Source of the DNA: Verpa conica
Taxonomy: Eukaryota > Ascomycota > Pezizomycetes > Pezizales > Morchellaceae
Reading direction: 5' to 3'
Assembly: GCA_033030425.1 (NCBI GenBank)
Contig: JAUFSD010000003.1
Coordinates: 434,001 to 498,000 of the forward strand
Length of the DNA: 64,000 nucleotides
Shown: positions 49,965-61,307 of the stretch, in pieces
Numbering within the stretch: the stretch's first letter is position 1
How the letters are laid out: every line of letters begins with the position of its first letter
Notes under the pieces: generated by a model
Told to the model about the DNA's origin: nothing
The model's database searches: none
Seen by the model: the letters and a program-made list of their open reading frames with translations, nothing else
Position numbers and translations under genes: made by a program

Positions 49965-52900
49965 CTAAAATAAACCCTCAATTTCGCCGGTCTCTGCGTT
50001 AACGTCGACATTAAGATAGCCCGGAGCGGTTGGTAGACCAGGGATGGTCTGGATATCCGCTGCCTTCGCATACAGATAACCCGCGCCCGGTGATAGACGT
50101 ACATCACGAATTGGCACAGTGAAGCCAGTGGGTGCACCCTTCAGGAGTGGGTCGTGGGACAGAGAGTATTGGGTCTAATGTTAACCGAGCTTAATCAGTA
50201 ATCGTTCTATGAGAGAAAGGAAAGAGAAAAGATACGGACTTTAGCAATACAGACAGGTAGGTGCCCAAAGCCTTGCCTCGTGTAAGTTTCGCACTGCTGC
50301 TTTGCGAGCTCACTAAGTTCGATACCATCTCCACCATACATCTCTCTAGCAATGGCCTCCATCTTTTCAACGATGGTCATATCAGCATTGTATAGAAGTT
50401 TGAAGTTCTTCGGCTTTGTAGAGGATTCAATAACTGCTTTAGCCAGGTCAATAGCCCCCTTTCCACCCTGCGCCCAGTGGTTAGCAGGGACAGCATCTTC
50501 AGCGCCAGCTTTGATGGCCTCTTCACGAATGCACTGGATTTCGGCCTCGGTGTCGGTGTGGAACTTGTTGATGGCAACGACAACGGGGATACCATAGTAT
50601 TTGGCATTGGCGATGTGTTTAGCTAAGTTGACACAACCCTTACGGAGCAACTCGACGTTCTCGGTACGGTATTCCTCCGGAAGGGCTGCACCAGCAGTAA
50701 CTTCAGGTCCCCCACCATGAACCTTGAGAGCACGGACGGTAGCCACAATGACAACGACATCGGGGGAGAGACCACTAGACCGGCACTTGATATTGAAGAA
50801 ACGCTCTCCGCCCATGGTGAAGTCAAAACCAGCCTCAGTGACAACGTAACCAACCTTGTCTTCGTGAATTTCATCCTCTTCAGTACCAGCGAGCTTAAGG
50901 GCAAGCCTATCAGCAATAACAGAGGAGGCTCCAATAGAGATATTGGCGAAAGGACCGGCGTGGACGAAGACGGGGGTTCCCTCAAGGGTTTGCATGAGAT
51001 TTGGTTTTATAGCGTCCTTCATGAGCGCAGTCAAGGCACCACCAGCACCGATATCGTCACAAGTGATTGGGTCTCCAGCTTTGCTTGACCCAATAACCAT
51101 ACGCCCAAGACTATTAACAAAGAAATTAGTCCTAAGCTCTATCACTAGCTAAATGTGGTCCTTACCGTTCACGCATATCTGGCAAATCATTTGACAGAGC
51201 CAAAACAGCCATACATTCAGAAGCAACTGAGATATCGAATCCAGTAACCCGGGTGTGGCCTTTTTCCGATGGTGCCTGGCCAATGGTAACCTGTCGTAAA
51301 TGACGATCATTGACGTCTAGCACCCTCCGCCAGGTTATTGTTTCAGGATCGATATCGAGCCTTGCAAATTTGGTAATCTCCTCGGGAGTCAAGTCATCAG
51401 GGTTTGTCTTATCAATCCCGAGCTTCTTAAGACGGCGGAACATGACTGGGGCAAACTTCCTAACACCGTTTTTCTTGGGGACAAGACGGTTATAAAGGGC
51501 TTTATCCTTCTGAGAGTTCTCGTGGAACATCCTAGTCTCAATTGCAGCAGCTGGTAGTAGTCAGCATTTTGTACAAAAATATGAGTTAATGATTATCCTA
51601 CCGAGCAGGTTATTCGCAGCAGTGATCGCGTGAATGTCACCAGTCAAGTGCATATTGAATTCATCCATGGGAATGACTTGAGAATATCCACCACCAGCAG
51701 CACCACCCTTGATACCGAAGGTAGGACCCTGACTGGGCTGCCTGACGTTGGCGAAGGCAATCTTCCCCAAATGACCACCGAGGGCTTGGGTTAATCCCAT
51801 AGTGGTAGTAGACTTACCCTCTCCAAGAGGAGTAGGGGTGATACCAGCAACGAGAATGTACTTCCCGTTCCTACGGTGCCCCAATCTCTGTAGAAGATCC
51901 AAATTGATCTTTGCCTTATAGGCGCCAAATAGTTCAAGCTCCTGGTCAGAGATTCCAAGTTCGTGTGCAATTACTTTAATGTTCTTTGGTACCTGAGACC
52001 TCGATATAGCGATATCGCTAGGAACCGAGGAGAGGACCTTCAATGGCAACGGCACAGTCTTCCTGTCGGACATTTCTGCGTAGAAACGGTTCGCAGAAGT
52101 AATAACATTCTGCAAAAGCATAGCAACAGTCATTGGACCAACACCACCAGGAACCGGGGTGATCTTTGAGGCGACATCCTTTGCAGACTCGTAATCGACA
52201 TCTCCAACAAGGCGCTCACCAGACTTACGGGTCTCATCCTTGATGTAGTTGGTACCGACATCGATCACAACAGCACCAGGCTTTAGCCACTCACCCTTAA
52301 CGAATAGAGGCTGTCCAATAGCAGCGACAACGACATCAGCCTGCTTGATAAAGTCCTGGACATTCTGAGTGCGTGAGTGGCACACGGTGACAGTCGCATC
52401 CGCGTTCTTCAAAAGATACGAAACAGGGGATCCGACGATATCACTTCGTCCGAGAACAACGGCATGCTTTCCACTCAGGTCAACACCGTACTCTTTAAGG
52501 AGAACCATGATACCCTGGGGAGTGCATGGAGTGAAGGGAGGGTTTCCACCACGCTTGGCAAGCTCGCCAATGTTTAGCGCTCCAAAACCATCAACATCCT
52601 TTGTAGGAGAAACAGCAGCGGTAACAGCAGGTTCGGAGATGTGCTTGGGAACAGGTAACTGAACAAGGATACCATGGACTGAAGGGTCGTTGTTTAATTG
52701 CTCAATTTTTTCGAGTAATTGAGTCTCGGTAATATCAGCATCGAGCTTTACGAGATTACAAGTGATATTGGCCTGGGTGATGAGTTAGCTTGAAATCACT
52801 TCTGTGAGTGTAAGTGGATGCAAACCTCTTCAGCAGCTTTCAGTTTCATACGAACATAGGTACCTTTAGATTCAAAAATTGTTGTTAGAGTTTATTACTG

Positions 52901-53171
52901 CGCGGGCTACACCCCGGTTGACATATTAAGAAATTTCTTACTAGAATCGGACCTATCGCCAACTACAAAGAGACCGTTATCAGTAACCATTCACAAAGAA
53001 ATAATTTGTGATTTCGTCTAAACAAAGATTTATAATGATTTACTCACCCTGCACAATCGTCAAACTAGGCTTGAACCTGCTCGAAGTCTCCTGCTTCTTC
53101 TTAATCTCCTGGTTAATCCTCTCCCTGATCCTCTTCGCGACGGCTGTGCCGTCTATCCTCTCAGCAACCAT
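49965..53171 (-). CDS. Trifunctional C1-tetrahydrofolate synthase
   Basis: Seven exons: 53048-53171 (from the first ATG; open upstream to 53291), 52942-52962, 52826-52863, 51602-52772, 51166-51550, 50240-51110 and 49965-50174, 939 residues from the ATG. The N-terminal third is the FolD-type dehydrogenase/cyclohydrolase ([15 protein letters not shown] with the catalytic Lys, [53 protein letters not shown]). The rest is formate-THF ligase ([14 protein letters not shown] as P-loop, [48 protein letters not shown]). The C-terminal exon ends GEIEGLF. It interconverts one-carbon THF forms for purine, methionine and thymidylate synthesis. One intron starts GTCCGT, an uncommon donor. The frame continues 40 codons upstream of the ATG as a typical mitochondrial presequence, but without an AUG. 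Confidence 0.94.
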
Positions 53172-53291
53172 ATCGAATCGTGTATTAGAGAATAATCTTG
53201 TATTTTGCGGTTGTCTAGCCGAAGCACAGAGCAATTTCAACCTCCCGTTCCCGCAACGAACGGCTGCTCTGAAGAATGTAGAGGAAGCCAA
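53172..53291 (-). other. Upstream in-frame presequence, possible non-AUG start
   Basis: In frame with the C1-THF synthase ATG at 53171, 40 sense codons read as an Arg/Ser-rich, acid-free leader (ASSTFFRAAVRCGNGRLK, then RLFSNTRFD), the composition of a mitochondrial targeting peptide. The frame is open back to a TGA at about 53330. No ATG occurs in it, nor within roughly 240 bp upstream on this strand. TTG at 53289-53291 is the likeliest near-cognate start. A spliced upstream exon joining at CTTCAG (about 53270) is the alternative. Confidence 0.5.
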
Positions 53292-54671
53292 GTTGGCGGT
53301 AATTATTTTTGTTTGGGGGAAAAAGAGGGGTCAAATGCGAACGTGGGGCACTGGCGAATGGCAGTGCGTGGGGTCGGATCAGCGGGGTGCACTGCGGATG
53401 CCTGCGTGTGGACTATCTGATCTGCGTTATGCCTTTTTTTGGTGCAAAAGTTTTTTTCCTTTCTTACTCCTGATGTTGAATCTGATAAAGAAAACCTTTG
53501 GGAAATCTGATAACGTCCCACTGAAATAAATAGTCGACGGACGGACAGGTGCAAGATTTAAACGGAAGGAGAAAAAGGCCACCCTAGCCTCGACGGGGAC
53601 TAAGTTAGCTGTACCGATACACACCCAGAGAATGCACAGTAAAATTTGACAAACAACAACAATGTCCCCCACGTTTGTAGACGGACGCATGACCGAGAGA
53701 CCTTAAGAGTGCACTTATTCTTTTATAGTCAAGCCTAATGCCTACACAGCTTTAGATATAGTCAAGAAGGCGGGTTCTTCGGAAAAACCCTTCGGATGTA
53801 CTCAAAAACCTCCCGTATATCGTCTTTCCTAGGCGGCCCTACGACTATAACGGCGAAGGAAAGTAGCGAATTTCGTAAGCACAGCAGGAGCTAGAGAAAA
53901 CAACATCTTATTACCTACTATAATTACCCAATTCCAGGTACAACACGGGTTTTCGGCCAAACTCTACGGATGCACGCAAAGCGCACCCGTGCAGGGACCA
54001 GGCACTCCTCAACACTCAGAACTCTAATCCCAAATCTCACAGTTAGCTATATATAGTGTACACATACATGTACATATACCATACAACAATACATATAGTT
54101 CTATAGCTCCCGAATGGTAGCTGCTTTGTGGGTGTAGGGCCCGGGGAATATTAAACCGGGAGTCGAACCTGGGTGCACATGTGCGGTCCTGATCAAAACA
54201 CTTGTCTTCTAGAACTCCTCCAGTTTTCAAAAAGTAAAACCAGAGAGAATGTAGGGCTAGGAACATTTACATGCACAATGTTGACTGAACCACTTTTCGA
54301 GAACCAAAGACTTTCATATTTTGGAAAGGCGGAATTTGTCATACGGTCTATATCAGTATAAACGCTCCCAAGAAACGAAGCGAGTACAGAACCAGAACCA
54401 GAACCAGATAAAAACTGAAAGAAACAATATCATAGGAAGAACCCCCCAAGGTACTGTGAGCCACCAATTTTTCTCTCCCCTTCGCCTGGGCTTGCGCATT
54501 TACCGTTTAAAGAAACCACAAACCCACACAAAAGGCAAAACGAAATCGTGCCAACATTCCCCTATCACCCAGTCACCCTACTGATAGAATCTATACATGC
54601 CCATCAAAACCCGTTTACCCCGACCCGCTAAATAAAGCATAAAAGAAGAAAAAACGCCAGAAGCGACTAAA
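53292..54671. other. Intergenic region upstream of C1-THF synthase
   Basis: No gene supported. It includes the C1-THF synthase promoter and the 3' flank of Mbf1. At 54140-54240 the minus strand carries a degenerate tRNA-like stretch (T-arm GGTTCGACTCC, a TTTTGAT loop, a GCACATGTGC palindrome) but acceptor arms do not pair, so it is not annotated as a tRNA. Confidence 0.45.
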
Positions 54672-55273
54672 TCACTTCTTCTTAGGACCCCCGATAGGGG
54701 AACCAATATCTTTCCCTCTTAGCTTGACCCCCAAGGCACGCTCCAACTTTGACAAAACCTGCTGGTTAGGGACAGCACGGCCTGACTCATAGTCGTTGAT
54801 AACAGACTGTTTCTCGTTGACTTTGGTGGCGAGATCCTATTTGTGACCGTTAACACCTTGTTTTTCACCGAGGTAAATAACCGCCCAACAGTGACCACAT
54901 ACCTTTTGTGACATCGCAGGCTCCTTTGACTGGCGGGCCTGAGCCATAGCCTTTCCAACGCTCAAATCGATCTTTGGCGGAGGGGCGACCTCGTTCTCAC
55001 GGTCGACCTTTGTGAGTCTTTGGCCTTCTGTGGATTGGGTCTTATTGGAACCACCAGCGTACTGCAGCTATCTGTTAGTGCTTATTTATAGCGGGGTAGA
55101 TAATGCTAAGCTGTAGGCAAGGAAGTTTAATGTACCTTCTTCTCAGTAGCAATAACAGTACCGCTCCGTCTCGCAGCGTTGATCTCGGAATTAGTTCTGG
55201 CAACGGTGGCCCTCTCGCCGTTACCACGGACCTTTGAACCGATCTTGGTCTGTGTATCCCAATCGTCAGACAT
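54672..55273 (-). CDS. mbf1: Multiprotein-bridging factor 1 (Mbf1)
   Basis: Three exons, 55136-55273, 54903-55061 and 54672-54836, 153 residues. The N-terminus [12 protein letters not shown] and the basic segment [13 protein letters not shown] are typical MBF1 domain features. The C-terminal half is a Cro/C1-type helix-turn-helix ([26 protein letters not shown].. with [11 protein letters not shown]). It ends in GGPKKK. Mbf1 bridges bZIP activators such as Gcn4 to TBP and also acts at stalled, collided ribosomes to prevent frameshifting. Length agrees with the family. Phases sum to an open 154-codon frame. Confidence 0.96.
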
Positions 55274-55744
55274 GTTTTTGGAAATGAGCTTGTAGTTTAA
55301 TGTAGTGTTCAAAAATGAAGGTATCGAGCGTTCGACTTATAAGAAGTAGCGAGTGAGCACAGTTGTATCGTGGGTGTGAATGAAATGAAATGGGGATGGA
55401 GATCAGGAACAGAAACTGAGCTGAATGGGCCAGATAAAGAGACTGCGAGGAGTCACGTACAGTCAGCCAAGAGGGAGGCGAAATGACTTGGCATCGATTG
55501 CCTGGGGCGGAGCTAACTCATTTGCCAACCATGCGCCGCATTCTACAGCCTTCTATGAGCAACCGAAGCTCAAACTGTGCTGAACAGCCCCAAAGAGAAA
55601 GGGGGAGAAAATAATCAAATTAAACAATTTTTATAGAGTGTATACACTGATGACAGCATTTAAATGTTATTCAACACATACAGTCTTACAAATAAACTTT
55701 AGGAAATCGTGCCATCGGATTTACACCTAAATACCCGGGACCTC
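55274..55744. other. Mbf1 promoter / phosphatase 3' flank
   Basis: About 470 bp between two minus-strand genes. It contains the Mbf1 5' leader. No additional gene, RNA or repeat noticed. Confidence 0.45.
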
Positions 55745-57485
55745 CTACAATGACGTTGACGCCGGCGCCGCAGTTGGATCCACCGTACAAGCCGGCGCAG
55801 TCCCTGAAGGACTAGCACTCGTAGTTGTTGGCGTCTCCTCAACATACTCAACCTTCACCACTACTGGAATAACACCTCCAGTCTGCAAACTAAATTTTCT
55901 ATGCCCGATCACTTCCAGAATACTGCACACGGTTCGTCAATCTCCAGATTCTATCACTAGTAACAGATAATCTTGAAGGACTAATAGGAACTCACCTTGA
56001 AATAGCACCACTATGCGCAGTAATGCTAATATACGTAGCATCTTTCTTATCCATAAAAACTTCATCTAAGGCAGCACCCAATCTGATGTTACGAACATCG
56101 TTAGGCTCTCTATAGACGGGATCCCAGAGCTTGTCTGTTTCGGCGAAGCCTTTCTCAAAAACAAATTTAGGGTATTTCCCCTCAAGATAGGTCTTGGTAT
56201 TTCTGCGATCACAGGTATGTATTCCGAGCGTTTCGCGGAGTTTCTATGTTTGAAAGACGGTCAATCTCCAGAACTTGGATGCCTGAGAAGAGGAAGGATG
56301 AACTTCTTTGAAGATAGGGTTAGGAGCTTTGTGACCACTGAGTGTTATGTCGTCCCAGGTGATCTGGAGAGTGCTTGAGGCACGACTATCACGCTCTATT
56401 AATGAAATTTCTTTAGAAAGGAATTGAGTTCGTAAAAATAGTGCGGACCTCAATGGAGAAGAGTAGTAGACATCAGGAAGTGGAAGTTTAGCTTTAATTT
56501 GGTCCTTAAAGGCAAGATTTGCTTTCTGGGCCTCCGAGATACCGATGTTTGTGAGCTCTGCATCGTCCCACCTACTAGTTCCGTTTCCATCTTGGAGGGA
56601 CCAATAGCACTGTTGACTATCAATAGACTATTCCAAACTCTCAAACAGATCATCCAAAGAAAACTTACATCCCACAGGGGAGTCCCATAATACGATTCTT
56701 CGAATTCGATTAACATTAGCATTCAAATCCTCAATCATTTTCGAGTTCACACATACCAGCAACATTCTAGATGAATCTCAGCTATTAGCTTAAATCTAAT
56801 TAACCACTATAACATGACCTATAAGAGAAATCTTACGTGGTAACCTTGACCATGCCTCGCCAAGTATAACACTTTGTAAGCTGTATTTTGGGGGGCCTTG
56901 CTATTCAATCTTTCGATCGCCTTCTTAAACTTCTTCCACGGTGCCTTCTTCACCACCACCACCACCTCCTCTGCTACTTCCTTCTCCTTCTCCTTCTCCT
57001 TCTCCTTCTCCTTCTCCGTTTCCTTCTTCATATCTATCTCTTCATCGTCGTCATCATCACTATCGTCATCATCGTGTCCCTTATTATCTCTTTCCTTCAA
57101 CTCAACTACCCCAAGATCTCTCTTATTGAGCTCTGGAATGCCAAAATTATCCAGTAATCCAAAGTTACTCGCAATCTTCCCCGGGTCAAGTCAGCTACTG
57201 AGGACTCTTACTATGACGAGGGAAGAAAGTAGATGGAATCCTCACGTAGTCAAAAGTAGAAGGATTAGTCTCCTCCAAATCCTGCATAAAGAACCCGGGA
57301 ACATTCGTCTTCTTAATCCCCCACTTGTTCCCTCTCGGCCCAGACACACTAGCATCGGTTGTCTCCATCATTGCCATTAAGCAAATAACAATAATGCTAA
57401 AAACAACCATCATTGTTACTATCCTCCGATGGCGAGTAGAGAGAATTAAGAGAAGAATTCGAGGAGGCCGGGGAGGGAAGAACAT
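55745..57485 (-). CDS. Membrane-anchored histidine phosphatase (phosphoglycerate mutase-like, PMU1 type)
   Basis: Eight exons: 57246-57485, 56837-57175, 56757-56766, 56669-56697, 56449-56609, 56304-56385, 55996-56243 and 55745-55922, 428 residues. Residues about 8-38 form a hydrophobic anchor (ILLLILS, then MMVVFSIIVICLMAMM). A strongly charged tract follows: Asp-rich, then alternating Lys/Glu. The catalytic domain begins YLARHGQGYHNVAESYYGTPLWD (RHG with the phospho-accepting His); this motif is only complete when a 10-nt exon is included. LRETLGIHTCDRRN, GKYPKFVFEKGF and ITAHSGAI (second His) follow. The C-tail is Ser/Thr/Pro-rich. Family members include yeast Pmu1 and relatives. The substrate is unknown. 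The anchor suggests an ER, vacuolar or surface location, unlike soluble Pmu1. Confidence 0.9.
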
Positions 57486-58217
57486 TTTCGCTTATAACTA
57501 TAATTTATGGCCTATGCACGTGGGGTAGACGGTAGTACGCGCTAATATTTTAGTCTAGGAATTGCCTAAGCTCCTCTCGCTTCCGGTTGTTGAAAAGACG
57601 AAGCTAGGGTATAGATAGATCGATTTCGCTCCGAAGTTGTTATAGAGACGGAAGGTTCCTGGGTTGTTCAAAGTGTGCGGGGGTAGGATAAATACGCTGT
57701 ATTACAGCACGTGGTAACGTTTTAAGCCCTCGACAAATCAGGTTCCTGAACCTCATCACGCCCTAATCGACGGTGAGTTATAACCTAGCAATCCGAAATA
57801 TAACCGAAGGCAAGTACATCCCCAAATTAGGAAGCCAATTTTGTGATCCCAATTTACCCAGTTCTTCACTCTCGGGGAACTCGATTCCGGCCATGATAGT
57901 GGTCTGCCTGGGTCATGAGTAGTCACTCGCAGCCGCAAGAAAAGTCAAGAGCTGGTAGGTAGGCTTATACCAGCTGAAAGTGTGGTGGCATGGGTACACA
58001 TGTCTTATCTTAGGTCATAAATCTACAAGTTACTACTTTATTGTACGCCTTTAACCCACTCGAGTCCTTGCAGCAATACCCCCACTGACTCTCTAACCAC
58101 CCACCTACCAGAATAAAATTCGCCAATAAACCCCAGCCAAAACCCAAATATAAAGTGAGAACAAAGCAAAAACCAAAACTAATAAAAATAAAGGTGAGAA
58201 ACCATATAGCTATCTAT
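57486..58217. other. Spacer between Mad2 and the histidine phosphatase gene
   Basis: About 730 bp with the phosphatase promoter and the Mad2 3' flank. A CACGTG hexamer lies at about 57710. No gene is visible; the short minus-strand open stretch at 57756-57938 has no features of a protein. Confidence 0.4.
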
Positions 58218-59221
58218 CTAATCTTGCAATTTATAGCTAACCAGTGTATCCACCCTATGGTTGGCAGTTCCCCAGCTCCTCAAGGTCACCTTCTCACCGC
58301 CTTGGATCTCCTTCGCGTCTGAATCACCCCAGTCCATTGGAACCTCTGCATCACCATCTGCATACACTAGTACATTGAAAGTGCACCTGCCGTCAAGCAT
58401 AGGCAAGAATGTAACTGATGCTGTAATCTGACGGAATAGTGACCGAATCTCCTCCTGGATTTCTTTCTCTGTCTTTTCTTTTGGCGGGGGCGCAGGATTG
58501 CTTTTTTTGCCGTCAGCATTAAACCCCAAAACACATTTAGTTACTACATACCTTGAAGCTGGGTTCTCTTGATCAATCTCAGGAGTACCTTTAGTCTTCG
58601 CAGCTTTCCCCATAAGCTGCACATCGAACTGCCATCTCTCGAGGTTCTCGCCTGTGTCTTTTGATGTGATGACAACTACCAACTTTGAAATCTTTCCTCC
58701 GAGAGTCCATTTATTCAGCTGACTCATCATCTTCTTGATATATGCTTTGACTTGGTCATCGGCAGAGACTTTTTATCGGTTAGATATAATTATTAGTGTG
58801 GTTTATGGGAGCTAGAGTCTTACCGAGCATGTTCAACCCATATTTCTTAACACTATAATGGTTCGTTAGCAGATGATATGATAGTAAAGAGCAGTAAAGA
58901 ACCTACACAGTGAAGTCTTCAGTAGGATACACGCCCCGTTGGTACAGAATCGAGTGTATAGAGTATTCAAACTACAACCTCCAGTCAGTACCCGAACCCT
59001 AGAGCCCCGTGGAACAAAGCAGGACTTACAAATTCTGCAACCATCTTGGCCGATCCTGTATACAAAGCTCTAATCAATACTGATTCAAGAATAGAGCCTA
59101 CTTATAAACTAGGGGAGTTGAGGTAGCTACCTTTCAACGAGAGCTTATGGATCTTATCGCCATCCTTATCCTTCGACTTGCTAACGGCAGCCTTCTTCGT
59201 GGTTGGTTTTTCTGATGCCAT
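58218..59221 (-). CDS. mad2: Spindle assembly checkpoint protein Mad2 (HORMA domain)
   Basis: Six exons: 59131-59221, 59030-59055, 58907-58971, 58824-58852, 58552-58768 and 58218-58500, 236 residues. After a Lys-rich N-terminus the HORMA domain starts at [27 protein letters not shown]. It continues with DFTVVKKYGLNML, YIKKMMSQLNKW, ERWQFDVQL, EIRSLFRQITASVTFLPML and the safety-belt region ending VSYKLQD. Mad2 binds Mad1 and Cdc20 at unattached kinetochores and inhibits the APC/C. The last intron (58501-58551) is 51 nt and stop-free, so retention would add 17 residues in frame. Splicing is favoured because it restores the family length and has GTATGT and GCTGAC. The loop between strands is longer than in human Mad2 (Pro/Lys-rich). 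Confidence 0.95.
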
Positions 59222-59786
59222 TGTTCCGGTGAGATGGGTTGAGTTGAGTATTGTATAATATCGATTAGATTTCTGTTAAGAGCTGTATGTAGGTACAGAG
59301 CGGGCAAGGGAGTTTCCGGGTGAGATGTTCTGGGAAGTTGTGGTGATTCAGCTGCAGAAAATGAGGTGAGTGTTTATAAAACCCCCGTCGGTTGCTCTGG
59401 CAACTCCCCGCCCTTTGCCACCCACGTGATAAGCATCACAGCACTGGGGAACAATACATGTAGTACCTTATGGGATCAAGTGAGTACCTCTTATATTTCA
59501 AGCATCTGCATATAATTTTAGTTTTGTATTTAGTTTTCACCTCCAACTTAACCAGTTACTTTGAGATATTTCTAGGATTCTGTCCAAATAATTTACTCAG
59601 GCGGAAAAGGCCGCCTGCAAAATAATTATTACCAATACTAGTCTTGAATGACCATAATGAAACGCCATAATTATTATAGGATGGTCTTTGACAAGATTAC
59701 CTAGACGGAGACCCCACTTTCTACTCCTACTAGCCGCATTCTTGACCTTATTTACATGCCTCACCCTAAACATCCAAGAAACATAA
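59222..59786. other. Mad2 promoter / MOT1-type transporter 3' flank
   Basis: The segment carries CACGTG at 59423-59428 directly followed by ATAAG, about 200 bp upstream of the Mad2 ATG. These are plausible bHLH and GATA-like sites. Nothing else was recognised. Confidence 0.4.
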
Positions 59787-61307
59787 TCATGCCCTTAAAA
59801 GATGTGTACTCTCATCTATCAAACTTCCAATTCGACTCGGTCTCAGGTCCTCGACTCTATCCTGCAACTTGATCAAACCCCAAACTAAAAAACCGGCCAA
59901 AAACCCTACAAACCCATTCTTGAATGAAATCATTACCGCAGCAGTAACTGTCATAATCAAGAATCTCTCCTTCTTCTCCCTCTCTGTTAATCCTCTCCAG
60001 GAAGTAGCTACTGATAATCCAGTTATCGTTGACTCAGCCGCACTTGGAGAAGTTAATAGGTCTCTGGCGGAGACATTTAAGTTCTCGGCGACGGATACGA
60101 GTTCCATTCCAGCAGCAAATACCTAGGGTTTGTTTAGCTATGGTCTTGGAAGGGAAGTATAAAGTGGAAATGTACCATAATTCCTAAGAGGGATTTAGGA
60201 AATTTCTGGAGTAGGCCAGTTAATGAATTCCCAAACATAAGACCAACAATAATCTTGAACAGACCAAAGACCATAACACTGGCCCCAGAGCGGGCGCCAA
60301 ACCTGTGCTGGGCTGCTAAACCGCCAGACCCTGTGTGGACGTAAAAATAAAGTCAGTAAATATAAAAGGACTAGTCCTCAGGATAATCACCGTGGCAGAC
60401 AGGCATAGCCCCAAACCAGCATCCGGTAAGATTCATTAAACCGACCGAGACCCCCAAAGCCGTAACCGAAGGTGCTGGTCGATACGGTAGTAAATCTTCA
60501 CTCAGGTATTTAACTGCAATCACAGAGTTTAAGATTGTTAACGGAATTTGTCCTACTCCAGCGGTCCCAAATCCATTTGTGAAATCTTTCGGTAGAGGTA
60601 TAGTTGGTATGTAAGGCAACCAAATCCCAAATTCCGGTAGACTTCCTCGAATCGAGATGAGTCTTATAATTGCTAGAATAATTCCTACACAGAATATTGC
60701 TAGAGCCACAGGGAAGCGGGGCATCCGAGAAGTTCCGTATAGGACAGCAAATGCACCGATAGCCCAGAAAAAATTATCATCCCACTGGTTGAACTCGTAA
60801 TCCAGGCTCGATAACAGGATGCCTGCATTTAAGCAGAGAGAAAGACCTGCACCGACCTGGATCCCTTTGATAATTGGCATGGGGATCATGTTTGACGCCC
60901 TCTGAAGTCCACCCGTAACCGAAAGTGAGAGAACAACAATAGCTACACCAAGACCAGCAGCCATAGTTTCCTTTAGTGATAAGGAGCGAGCGAGTGAAAT
61001 AGATGCTATAGCACTCATGGGTTGAACCTGATATAGTCAGACCTTAAATTGTGATCTTTAGATGTTTCGTCTTTGATGGAAATGGGTTTCACACCACTAA
61101 CGGTATACCGAAGAAACCACCACTGAGGATATTGGCAAGGCCGGAGAAAAATAGTGTAGATGTCAAAGAGATGGCACCGGAGGCTGTGAGAGCGGTCATT
61201 ATAGGGAGGAGAGAACCTAAGTCACCCAAAGACCCGGCGATCTCGCCAAAGGGATCCTTCTTGAGGGTTTCCCAGTTATATTTGAGGGACTGACGTATGG
61301 TAGACAT
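59787..61307 (-). CDS. Molybdate transporter, MOT1 type (SulP-related)
   Basis: Four exons: 61095-61307, 60391-61027, 60176-60330 and 59787-60122, 446 residues. The hallmark N-terminus reads GEIAGSLGDLGSLLPIMTAL. Joined across the first intron, GFFGIPLVVQPMSAIASI is the second conserved block, and MPVCHGSGGLAAQHRFGARSGAS (joined across intron 2) the third. About ten hydrophobic helices are visible. These motifs define the MOT1/MOT2 molybdate transporters of Chlamydomonas, plants and fungi, distant SulP relatives lacking the STAS domain; no STAS is present here. The substrate is expected to be molybdate, either uptake or vacuolar export. Other oxyanions cannot be ruled out. The first in-frame ATG is 61307; a longer frame to 61349 begins with TTG and is not used. 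Confidence 0.92.

Noticed and set aside
54130..54245. tRNA-like sequence on the minus strand
   Set aside because: A T-arm-like GGTTCGACTCC and a TTTTGAT loop are present, but the anticodon stem is broken and no 5' acceptor strand pairs with the 3' side.
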